8,320 bases of DNA, from contig USPO01000055.1 in the NCBI GenBank assembly GCA_900556575.1, forward strand, positions 1-8,320, written 5' to 3'. Below, piece after piece: positions 1 to 6,448 of the stretch. Position 1 is the stretch's first letter. Every line of letters begins with the position of its first letter. The stretch is from an uncultured Eubacteriales bacterium. Lineage in GTDB: Bacteria > Bacillota > Clostridia > UBA1381. Both the position numbers and the translations under genes were made by a program. The notes under the pieces are model-generated. The model ran no database searches. It saw nothing but the letters and a program-made list of their open reading frames with translations, and was not told the DNA's origin.

Positions 1-376
1 TAGACATTTCTGCATATGCCGGCATTATTATATAGCATATAAATGCAAATATCAGCCACATAGAAATTGCAAGAGAGGGACCGATTCCGGCACAGTCATC
101 GGAACGCTTTTTTCTGTCGATGCCGAGATAATGAGCCATCAATGTATTTATTCCAACCCCTGTTCCGACTCCGAGGGCTATCATAAGAAGCTGTATAGGG
201 TAAATTATAGAAAGTGCTGTCAAGCCTTCCTCAGAAAATCTGCCTATAAAAAAGCTGTCAATGATATTATACATTGCCTGTATAAGCTGTGCAAGCATTA
301 CGGGCGGTGCGAGCCTGAATATTATTTTTAATGTACTGCCTGAACCAAAGTCAAAGGCTGTATGTTCTTTTGCCAT
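1..376 (-). CDS. MATE family multidrug efflux transporter, N-terminal part (runs off the left edge)
   Basis: Reading the minus strand from the ATG at 376 gives 125 open codons to the window edge, starting MAKEHTAFDFGSGSTLKIIF. The stretch around residues 22-85 (APPVMLAQLIQAMYNIIDSF, then FIGR, GLTALSIIYPIQLL, GVGTGVGINTLMAHYLG) carries the typical first two helices of MATE transporters: the P-x-M-x-x-Q-L and YNIxDxFFIG signatures and the Gly-rich second helix. About three membrane helices are visible (roughly 17-36, 52-78 and 96-116). Family members export cationic drugs or metabolites by H+ or Na+ antiport and are about 450 residues long, so some 325 residues should lie to the left. The start is supported by AAAGGAGA (385-392, minus strand) 8 bases before the ATG. 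Substrate cannot be told. The small plus-strand reading frame at 131-331 is its shadow. Confidence 0.88.
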   Translation of the reverse strand, partial: MAKEHTAFDFGSGSTLKIIFRLAPPVMLAQLIQAMYNIIDSFFIGRFSEEGLTALSIIYPIQLLMIALGVGTGVGINTLMAHYLGIDRKKRSDDCAGIGPSLAISMWLIFAFICYIIMPAYAEMS

Positions 377-415
377 ACGAAAATTCTCCTTTTTAAGATA
401 TTATTTCTAAATTCA

Positions 416-444
416 ATTATAGCAATAAATATACATTTTTTCAA
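416..444 (-). promoter_or_regulatory. Promoter of the leftward MATE transporter gene
   Basis: On the minus strand there is a -35 box TTGAAA (439-444), a 17-base spacer and a perfect TATAAT -10 box (416-421), preceded by TGC, which makes it an extended -10 element. The expected start of transcription is near 409, about 30 bases before the MATE start codon. The -35 box lies only about 9 bases from the first codon of the opposing MATE fragment. Confidence 0.75.
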
Positions 445-452
445 GGATAATT

Positions 453-974
453 ATGTACGAATATATCTGTCGGTTTATGTTTTTAATAAGCATAATTGTT
501 ATTCTGAATATGGGAGCAAATAAGAAAGAAAATGTGAATATGTGTTTTAAATGCAGCCTTATAATGATTGCAGTATTTGGATTTATAAGTCAAGTATTCC
601 TTATATATGCCGCAAAGCCTCTTTCTTCATTTATCATGAGTGCAGGTGATGGAGAAATGCTTAATAATGCTGTTGAGTATCTTAGATTTGTGGCATGGTT
701 TTATGTGATTTGTTATGCTGACGGTGCATTTCATGGATGGTACATAGGAATAAACAAAGTAACGCTGTCTTTTGTCGGTGTTGTAATGCAGATAGCGGTA
801 AGGACGGTATTATCATGGCTGCTTGTGGGAACAATGGGATTGAAGGCAGTATCGGCAGGAACGGCGGTCGGATGGATATGTATGTTTATTTATTTCGCAG
901 TATATATGATTGTATTAAAAAAGCACGGATTTTATAAAATGCTCAGCAGGGATAAAAACAATAAAGCTGTATAA
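453..974 (+). pseudogene. 5'-truncated MATE transporter fragment (C-terminal third only)
   Basis: The 173-residue frame is hydrophobic and fits only the C-terminal part of a MATE protein. The segment NMGANKKENVN (about residues 19-29) corresponds to the NxGA-x-(K/R)-x-x-x-V motif that opens helix 8 of the family. A-x-E-YLRFVAWFYVICYADGAFHGWYIGINK (around 72-101) matches the helix 10 region. VRTVLSWLLVGTMGLKAVSAGTAVGW (about 116-141) matches helix 11 to 12. A full family member has about 450 residues, so roughly the first 270-280 are missing. An in-frame stop lies at 426-428, and no frame upstream supplies the missing part. A weak AAGGA (443-447) precedes the ATG at 453 by 5 bases, so a short product could be made, but no plus-strand promoter is visible. 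A half transporter is unlikely to work. I treat it as a decaying remnant; it could alternatively be the other half of a gene split by inversion. Confidence 0.65.
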
Positions 975-1019
975 TACGAATGTTTACAGCAAAAAAATGC
1001 ACAAAATCTGCATAACCCC

Positions 1020-1048
1020 TTGACAAATAGCAATATTAATGAGATAAT
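1020..1048 (+). promoter_or_regulatory. Promoter of the small membrane protein-valS operon
   Basis: A perfect -35 box TTGACA (1020-1025), 17-base spacer and -10 box GATAAT (1043-1048) stand 26 bases before the start codon at 1075. The predicted transcript start is near 1055, leaving a leader of only about 20 bases with the ribosome binding site AAGGGGG (1061-1067). This leaves no space for a T-box or other structured leader in front of valS. Confidence 0.75.
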
Positions 1049-1074
1049 TATAAGATAGGTAAGGGGGTAAAGAG

Positions 1075-1266
1075 ATGATTATAAAAATTATAGCTGTTGT
1101 GCTTATAATCATTGCACTGCTCTTGACTTTTCGAGTCGATTGGGTCTTGAGGACCTTTTTTAAGAATGAGGAGCCTACAATTGATGACAGGCTCAAAATA
1201 AAGTATGCAGCACTCGGAATTGCGGTAATCGTATTTATAGCAGTGCTTTTGGCAGATAAATTGTAA
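1075..1266 (+). CDS. Small two-helix membrane protein of unknown function, upstream of valS
   Basis: This encodes 63 residues with two predicted membrane helices (about 2-18 and 44-60) joined by a charged linker of roughly 25 residues (FRVDWVLRTFF, then NEEPTIDDRLKIKY). Both termini probably lie on the same side of the membrane. The gene has its own good promoter (1020-1048) and a strong ribosome binding site, AAGGGGG, 7 bases before the ATG. It stops 18 bases before valS, so the two are very likely co-transcribed. I do not recognise a characterised family. The opposing minus-strand frame at 984-1304 is longer, but it has no promoter or ribosome binding site and overlaps the valS start, so the plus-strand frame is the real gene. 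No function is claimed. Confidence 0.75.
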   Translation: MIIKIIAVVLIIIALLLTFRVDWVLRTFFKNEEPTIDDRLKIKYAALGIAVIVFIAVLLADKL

Positions 1267-1284
1267 ACTGAAAGGAAGAACACA

Positions 1285-3993
1285 ATGGAAGACGCAAATA
1301 ACATTGCAAAAACTTATAATCCGGCGGAGTTTGAGGATAAGCTTTATAATGAATGGGTATCAAAGGGTTATTTCCATGCGGAAGTAAACAAGGACAAGAA
1401 GCCGTTCACAATCGTTATTCCGCCGCCAAATGTAACAGGTCAGCTCCATATGGGACACGCATTTGACGAAACTTTGCAGGATATTCTTATTAGATATAAA
1501 AGAATGCAGGGCTATGAGGCTCTTTGGGTACCGGGTACAGACCATGCAGGTATCGCAACACAGATTAAAGTTGAGGCTGAGCTTCGTGAAAAAGAACATC
1601 TCACACGCTATGACTTAGGACGTGAAAAGTTCCTTGATAGAGTCTGGGACTGGAAAGAAAAGTTCGGCAGCCGCATTATTAATCAGCTGAAGAAAATCGG
1701 TTCATCATGTGACTGGGACAGAGAACGCTTTACAATGGATGAAGGCTGTTCAAAGGCTGTTCGTGAGGTATTTGTAAATCTTTATAATAAGGGGCTTATT
1801 TACAGAGGACCAAGAATTATAAACTGGTGTCCGCATTGTATCACAGCTCTTTCAAACGAAGAGGTTGAGCATACAGAGCAGGCAGGACATTTCTGGCACA
1901 TTAAGTATCCGATTAAGGGTACAGATGATTTTGTAATCATTGCAACAACACGTCCGGAAACATTGTTTGGAGATACAGCCGTTGCGGTTAATCCGGAGGA
2001 TGAAAGATATAAGGATATTATAGGAAAAACACTTCTCCTTCCGCTTACAGACCGTGAAATTCCGGTTATTGCGGATGAATATGTTGATAAAGAATTCGGA
2101 ACAGGCTGCGTTAAGATTACTCCGGCTCATGACCCTAATGACTTTGAGGTAGGTAAGCGTCATGACCTTGAAATTATTAAGGTATTGAATGATGATGCAA
2201 CCATGAATTCATATGCCGGCAAGTATGAGGGAATGGACCGTTACGAATGCCGTAAGGCAATGATTGAGGACCTTGAAAAGATGGGACTCCTCGTAAAGGT
2301 TGAGGATCACTCGCATAATGTAGGTCAGTGCTACCGCTGCGGAACAACGATTGAGCCGATTGTTTCGGATCAGTGGTTCGTAAAGATGAAGCCGCTTGCA
2401 GAGGCTGCAATTAAGGCAGTTAATGAGAAGCACACAGAATTTGTTCCGGAACGTTTCTCAAAGATATACATGAACTGGATGGAAAATGTATATGACTGGT
2501 GTATTTCACGTCAGCTTTGGTGGGGACACAGGATACCGGCATATTACTGTGACAGCTGCGGTAAGATGACTGTTTCAAAGGAAGATATTAAGACCTGTCC
2601 GCATTGCGGAAAGCCGGTTCATCAGGAAGAGGATGTATTGGATACATGGTTCTCATCGGCATTATGGCCGTTCTCAACACTCGGCTGGCCGGAAAAGACG
2701 CCTGAATTGGATTATTTCTATCCGACAAGCGTACTTGTAACAGGATATGATATTATCTTCTTCTGGGTTTCAAGAATGATATTCTCTGCTTGTGAGCATA
2801 CAGGTCAGGCACCGTTTAAGCATGTGTTTATTCATGGTCTTGTTCGTGACGGTAAGGGTGAAAAGATGTCTAAGTCAAAGGGTAACGGTGTTGACCCGCT
2901 TCAGATTATCGATATGTACGGTGCAGATGCTTTGAGATTTACCCTTGTAACAGGAGTTGCACCGGGTAATGACATGAGATTCCCGGTAACATATGAGCCG
3001 CCGGTACCGGCAGGAAAGAATCCGGATGTAAATGTTAATAAGATAGTTGGTGCTCCGGGAGTTGAGGCAAGCAGAAACTTTGCAAACAAGATTTGGAATG
3101 CTTCAAGATTTGCACTCATGAATCTCGATATAACGGAAAACAAGCTCCCGGCTGCTGAGGATATGCAGCTTGAAGATAAGTGGATACTTTCACTTTTCAA
3201 TACTCTTGTTAAAGAAGTTACAACAAATCTCGATAACTTTGAGTTGGGTGTTGCTGCAGCTAAGATTTACAGTTTCATTTGGGAAAAGCTTTGCGACTGG
3301 TATATAGAGCTTATTAAGCCGAGATTATTCGATAAGGAAAATCCGACAGCAAAGACTGCACAGTATGTTCTCACTTATGTATTGTCAAGCACAATGCAGG
3401 TACTTCATCCGTTTATGCCGTTTATCACAGAGGAGATTTGGCAGCACCTTCCGCACGAGGGCGAAAGCATTGTTATAAGCAAGTATCCTGAATATGATGA
3501 GGCATTGAACTTCCCTGAGGAAGAGAAAGCAATGGAAATGATAATGGAAGCAATTTCGGCGGTAAGAAACAGACGTGCCGAGATGAATGTTCCGCCATCA
3601 AAGAAAGCAAAGACAATTATTGTAACCGAAAAGGCCGATATATTCGGAAAGGGTGTATCGTTCTTTGAAAAGCTTGCATCGGCAAGTGAGGTAGAAATTC
3701 GTGCAGATAAAAATGGAATTGATGCAAACGCGGTTAATGTAATAGTTCCGGGTGCGGAAATTTATCTTCCGATGAGTGAGCTTGTTGACAAGGATAAGGA
3801 ACTTGCAAGGCTTAACGGAGAAAAGAAAAAGCTTGAGGGCGAGATTAAGAGAGTAGAAGGAAAACTCAATAATCAAGGATTCGTAGCAAAGGCACCGCAG
3901 AAGGTTGTAGATGAAGAAAGAGCCAAGGGCGAAAAATATAGAGGTATGCTTGAAAAGGTATTGGAAAGCATAGCTGCTATGGAAAATATGTAA
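1285..3993 (+). CDS. valS: Valine--tRNA ligase (ValRS), class I aminoacyl-tRNA synthetase
   Basis: The cytoplasmic enzyme charges tRNA-Val with valine using ATP and hydrolyses mischarged Thr-tRNA. At 902 residues it is slightly longer than the usual ~880. Visible landmarks are PPPNVTG followed by the HIGH signature as HMGH (55-58), GTDHAGIATQ soon after, the editing domain motif TTRPET (221-226) and the KMSKS loop (527-531). Four Cys pairs (182/185, 349/352, 422/425, 438/441) look like two zinc ribbons. An alpha-helical anticodon-binding domain covers roughly 600-790. The family's C-terminal coiled coil covers about 835-900 (LARLNGEKKKLEGEIKRVEG and following). The start is backed by AAGGAAG (1272-1278). 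An odd Pro/Asn/Val-rich stretch at 567-592 appears inserted between DMRF and VEASRNFANKIW. The gene follows the small membrane protein by 18 bases and ends before a strong terminator. Confidence 0.98.
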   Translation: MEDANNIAKTYNPAEFEDKLYNEWVSKGYFHAEVNKDKKPFTIVIPPPNVTGQLHMGHAFDETLQDILIRYKRMQGYEALWVPGTDHAGIATQIKVEAELREKEHLTRYDLGREKFLDRVWDWKEKFGSRIINQLKKIGSSCDWDRERFTMDEGCSKAVREVFVNLYNKGLIYRGPRIINWCPHCITALSNEEVEHTEQAGHFWHIKYPIKGTDDFVIIATTRPETLFGDTAVAVNPEDERYKDIIGKTLLLPLTDREIPVIADEYVDKEFGTGCVKITPAHDPNDFEVGKRHDLEIIKVLNDDATMNSYAGKYEGMDRYECRKAMIEDLEKMGLLVKVEDHSHNVGQCYRCGTTIEPIVSDQWFVKMKPLAEAAIKAVNEKHTEFVPERFSKIYMNWMENVYDWCISRQLWWGHRIPAYYCDSCGKMTVSKEDIKTCPHCGKPVHQEEDVLDTWFSSALWPFSTLGWPEKTPELDYFYPTSVLVTGYDIIFFWVSRMIFSACEHTGQAPFKHVFIHGLVRDGKGEKMSKSKGNGVDPLQIIDMYGADALRFTLVTGVAPGNDMRFPVTYEPPVPAGKNPDVNVNKIVGAPGVEASRNFANKIWNASRFALMNLDITENKLPAAEDMQLEDKWILSLFNTLVKEVTTNLDNFELGVAAAKIYSFIWEKLCDWYIELIKPRLFDKENPTAKTAQYVLTYVLSSTMQVLHPFMPFITEEIWQHLPHEGESIVISKYPEYDEALNFPEEEKAMEMIMEAISAVRNRRAEMNVPPSKKAKTIIVTEKADIFGKGVSFFEKLASASEVEIRADKNGIDANAVNVIVPGAEIYLPMSELVDKDKELARLNGEKKKLEGEIKRVEGKLNNQGFVAKAPQKVVDEERAKGEKYRGMLEKVLESIAAMENM

Positions 3994-4003
3994 TATATAT
4001 TTT

Positions 4004-4050
4004 CGGCTGCATCAAAACTTGTTCGGGTTTTGGTGCAGCCGTATTTTTTT
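4004..4050 (+). terminator. Intrinsic terminator of the valS operon
   Basis: A 15-bp stem (4004-4018 with 4027-4041, one G-U pair, outer arms CGGCTGCA and TGCAGCCG) encloses an 8-base loop and is followed by TA and a run of seven T (4044-4050). It begins 10 bases after the valS stop codon. Confidence 0.93.
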
Positions 4051-4060
4051 AAATTCATAT

Positions 4061-4180
4061 TTCATGAAAAAACGATGAAAAAGCAGAATAAAAAATATAT
4101 TATGCTGAAAAATTAAAAAAAAGTGAATAATTTGTGAAAAAGTACTACCATTTTTCATGATTACGTTGTATAATAGAAGC
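4061..4180 (+). promoter_or_regulatory. Promoter region of the regulator-kinase operon, weak -35 with repeated TGAAAAA motifs
   Basis: A perfect TATAAT (4169-4174) lies 53 bases before the response regulator start, but the hexamer 17 bases upstream (TACCAT, 4146-4151) barely resembles TTGACA, so an activator may be needed. Upstream are four direct copies of TGAAAAA (4065, 4076, 4106, 4135). An inverted copy makes an exact 10-base inverted repeat, TCATGAAAAA (4062-4071) with TTTTTCATGA (4151-4160). ACCATTTTT (4147-4155), inside the -35 region, loosely resembles the ACCACTTTT core of the repeats before agrD. The region is very AT-rich, so some of this may be chance. The -10 box is the firmest part. 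Confidence 0.5.
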
Positions 4181-4227
4181 ATGCATAATATAAATATGTA
4201 TAATTTCTGAGGGGAGTTTATTTATAT

Positions 4228-4938
4228 ATGAATATTGCAATTTGTGATGATAACCTAACAGAGCTAAGACAGACAGCAGAAGTAATTAATAATGTATATT
4301 CCAATTTGGATTTGGAATATATGGTTGACGAATATGTATCCGGATATGAGTTTTTAGAGAATATTAAGAATTATGATGTAATTTTTCTTGATATAGAATT
4401 AAAAAATTCAGGAATTAACGGTATAGAGGTTGCAAAACGGGTTAAGACAGAAAACCCTAATTGTATTATAATATTTGTAACTAATTATGAAGAATACATA
4501 GATGATGTCATAGATGAGTATGCTTTTAGATTTTGGCAAAAGCCTATTGAGGAATATAGACTAAAGAAAAGTGTCAATGTTATTCTTGAACGTATGAAAA
4601 GTATACAAATAAAGGAAAATAAAACAAAGAAGACGATGGATATTCCGGTTAAAAATATAATATATATTACACCTAAAAAAAGAAACTGCCGAATTATAAT
4701 GACAGATAGGGAAATTGTTTCGGTGGAAAGCTTTAGAGATATAAAAGACAGGCTTTTGGCGGGAGATTTTTGTGAGTGTCATGGAAGCTATTGCGTAAAT
4801 CTAAATTATGTAGAAGGATATGACAAGTCGTGTGTATATTTATGTAATAATAATCAAAAATATATGGTTGATATGTCAAGAAGGTATTATACGAGCTTTA
4901 AGGAAAGTATGTTTATTACGGGAGGAAGCAGAGTATGA
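4228..4938 (+). CDS. LytTR-family response regulator, AgrA-like
   Basis: The 236-residue protein has two domains. The N-terminal receiver has the acidic pair D7-D8 (in MNIAICDDN), phosphoacceptor D55 (in VIFLDIEL), T85 (in IFVTNYEE) and the conserved K105-P106. The C-terminal LytTR DNA-binding domain (about 133-230) shows the (F/C)-x-x-C/R-H-x-S-Y-x-VNL signature as CECHGSYCVNLNYVEGYD, with H185. This is the architecture of AgrA, VirR and ComE. The start follows a GAGGGGAG ribosome site (4209-4216) at a rather long spacing of 11 bases, but the sequence begins exactly where AgrA-type proteins do. Its stop overlaps the kinase start by 4 bases (ATGA), implying translational coupling. The likely target is the agrD-agrB promoter, where direct repeats of the LytTR-site type stand before the -35 box. 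The assignment as the agr regulator rests on this context. Confidence 0.93.
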   Translation: MNIAICDDNLTELRQTAEVINNVYSNLDLEYMVDEYVSGYEFLENIKNYDVIFLDIELKNSGINGIEVAKRVKTENPNCIIIFVTNYEEYIDDVIDEYAFRFWQKPIEEYRLKKSVNVILERMKSIQIKENKTKKTMDIPVKNIIYITPKKRNCRIIMTDREIVSVESFRDIKDRLLAGDFCECHGSYCVNLNYVEGYDKSCVYLCNNNQKYMVDMSRRYYTSFKESMFITGGSRV

Positions 4939-6227
4939 GAGAGAATATCAGTTTAACCATGTCAATGGTGCTTGAATGTTTGATTTTTATATATTATACT
5001 AATTCATCAATGATTCCGAGAAAATCACTTATGATGTCAAATGGAGGAATTATTTTGGGATATACTGTACTATATCTTATACTTCTTCATAATATCCCTA
5101 TTGCAAATATAATATCGTTTGTGATTGTAAACTTTGTACTCATATATATGCTGTTTAATACAAAATGGCGGAATGCTGTGGTTCAGACACTGGTTTTAAC
5201 AGCTATGATGATGATTTCAGAAGGCGCTATGGCAATAATATTGGGTTTAACATCTGCCGCAATAAATGGTCTGGGGGATGAACTTTTGAGTGTAAAGCTT
5301 ATTCATGGATTTTTCTCTAAGTTTATATATTTTATAGGTATTGCAGCTGTTAAACTAATAATGAAGGATAGAAAACAGAACGGCGGTATAAGAGGATTTA
5401 TGGGGCTGGCAGTAATACCTATATTTACTATGCTAATGGTGATAGAGGTAGTGTACATATTTGATAGTATAAGTGAAGAAAAACGAGTAGTGTTTGCAGT
5501 TATATCCCTATTTGGTGTGGCAGCCAATGTTGTGGTTTACTGGATGTATGATAGGATACAGATGTATCATATGGAGGTTCAGGAACTGCAAAAACAGAAA
5601 TTTGAAAATGAACGTGAATTAAATTACTGTAATATGCTTGAAGATAAGCTCAGACAGACTGATATATTAAGGCATGATTTTAAAGAACATTTAAGGATTT
5701 TGGAGGCATATATAGGCAGTGATAATAAAAGTGCGATGGATTATCTTAAGTCTATACAATTAAAAAGTGAGGAAATAGGAATAACAAATTATACTGATAA
5801 CAGAGTGTTGAATATTTTACTTTCCGAAAAGCAAAAACTTTGTGCGGAAAATAAGATTAGGTTTAATATGCATACTTCTAACATAGATTTGAGTTTCATA
5901 GATGATATTGATATTGTTTCCATATTGTCAAATTTGCTTAACAATGCAATAGAAAGCTGTAACAGGTCAGAAAAAAAGATTATAAATATTAACATTTATT
6001 CAATGAATAAGTCATTTGTAGTTATAAGGATGGAAAACAGCTGTGATAAACGCCCAATAGAAGAAAATGGGTTTTATAAAACAACGAAGCCATTAGAAAA
6101 AGGGCATGGAATAGGTTTGAAAAGTATAGTAAAAACATTAAAAAAATATGACGGTGATTTAAGAATGGAGTACAGTGGTGAAGAGAAGATTTTTGCTTCA
6201 ACCATAATGATTCCAATAAAAAAATAG
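4935..6227 (+). CDS. GHKL sensor histidine kinase, AgrC-like peptide receptor
   Basis: The 430-residue protein begins with a membrane domain of six or seven helices (about residues 8-22, 38-53, 57-74, 82-108, 122-142, 153-175, 183-205), the usual AgrC receptor layout. A helical linker rich in Q, K and E (about 205-240) follows. The phosphoacceptor is H247 in LRHDFKEHLRIL. The HATPase domain shows the N-box LLNNAIES (334-341, key N337) and the G-box GHGIGL (390-395), as in GHKL kinases of the AgrC/ComD/VirS group. It should bind the cyclic peptide from AgrD-AgrB at the cell surface and phosphorylate the regulator encoded just upstream, with which it overlaps by 4 bases. A terminator directly after the stop separates it from agrD. 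No residue needed for catalysis appears to be missing. Confidence 0.93.
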   Translation: MRENISLTMSMVLECLIFIYYTNSSMIPRKSLMMSNGGIILGYTVLYLILLHNIPIANIISFVIVNFVLIYMLFNTKWRNAVVQTLVLTAMMMISEGAMAIILGLTSAAINGLGDELLSVKLIHGFFSKFIYFIGIAAVKLIMKDRKQNGGIRGFMGLAVIPIFTMLMVIEVVYIFDSISEEKRVVFAVISLFGVAANVVVYWMYDRIQMYHMEVQELQKQKFENERELNYCNMLEDKLRQTDILRHDFKEHLRILEAYIGSDNKSAMDYLKSIQLKSEEIGITNYTDNRVLNILLSEKQKLCAENKIRFNMHTSNIDLSFIDDIDIVSILSNLLNNAIESCNRSEKKIININIYSMNKSFVVIRMENSCDKRPIEENGFYKTTKPLEKGHGIGLKSIVKTLKKYDGDLRMEYSGEEKIFASTIMIPIKK

Positions 6228-6230
6228 TAT

Positions 6231-6270
6231 AAAAAAGACAGCCTTTGAAATTATTTAGGTTGTCTTTTTT
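6231..6270 (+). terminator. Intrinsic terminator after the kinase gene
   Basis: A 14-bp stem AAAAAAGACAGCCT (6231-6244) pairs with AGGTTGTCTTTTTT (6257-6270) with one G-U pair and a 12-base loop. The T run is on the plus strand, and an A run in the other arm could also end leftward transcripts. It separates the regulator-kinase unit from the agrD-agrB unit. Confidence 0.88.
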
Positions 6271-6276
6271 ACTTAT

Positions 6277-6330
6277 AGTGGAAAAAATCGACCACTTTTG
6301 TCGAAAAACGACCACTTTTGTCAAAGTGGT
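6277..6330 (+). promoter_or_regulatory. Probable LytTR regulator binding site: tandem 14-base repeats before the agrD promoter
   Basis: CGACCACTTTTGTC occurs twice without mismatch (6289-6302 and 6309-6322), exactly 20 bases apart, so about two helical turns on one DNA face. Such tandem spacing just upstream of the -35 box is typical of AgrA and VirR sites. The motif also loosely resembles the C. perfringens VirR box core CCAGTTNTNCAC. The second copy is extended into an 8-4-8 palindrome, ACCACTTT-TGTC-AAAGTGGT (6311-6330), and an inverted AGTGG (6277-6281) faces the first copy. The block ends at the first base of the -35 box. Confidence 0.75.
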
Positions 6331-6358
6331 TTACAAATGCAAAAAAAAGATGTATAAT
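6330..6358 (+). promoter_or_regulatory. Promoter of the agrD-agrB operon
   Basis: TTTACA (6330-6335), a 17-base spacer and a perfect TATAAT (6353-6358). Transcription should begin near 6365, giving a leader of about 85 bases before agrD. The -35 box abuts the palindromic half of the upstream repeat block, a good position for an activator contacting RNA polymerase. Confidence 0.85.
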
Positions 6359-6385
6359 ATATTTATCAATAATAGATGTTGGTCA

Positions 6386-6434
6386 GTGCATAAAATGCAC
6401 AGAAGTTTTTTGGTTAAAATGCCGTATGTCGGCA
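6386..6434 (+). other. Two small hairpins in the agrD leader RNA
   Basis: GTGCAT-AAA-ATGCAC (6386-6400) is a perfect 6-bp stem with a 3-base loop, followed by AGAAG and six T. TGCCG-TATGT-CGGCA (6420-6434) is a 5-bp stem ending 4 bases before the ribosome binding site of agrD. The first could weakly attenuate transcription and the second could affect initiation, but both are short and may have no function. Confidence 0.35.
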
Positions 6435-6448
6435 GAATGGAGGATAAT

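Noticed and set aside
131..331. Plus-strand 66-codon frame in the left part
   Set aside because: It lies entirely inside the leftward MATE gene, whose product is clearly recognisable; the translation resembles nothing.
984..1304. Minus-strand reading frame of 106 codons opposite the small membrane protein gene
   Set aside because: It has no promoter or ribosome binding site and runs into the valS start. The plus-strand 63-residue frame has a TTGACA/GATAAT promoter, a strong ribosome site and operon spacing to valS.
6376..6393. Tiny leader frame (MLVSA, then stop) whose stop lies in the first leader hairpin
   Set aside because: There is no ribosome binding site before its ATG, and five codons occur by chance very often.
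6245..6448. Longer agrD starting at 6245, 6395, 6419 or 6437
   Set aside because: The frame opens inside the kinase terminator and upstream of the agrD promoter. The inner ATGs lack ribosome binding sites, whereas 6449 has GGAGG at 5 bases and gives a normal AgrD length.
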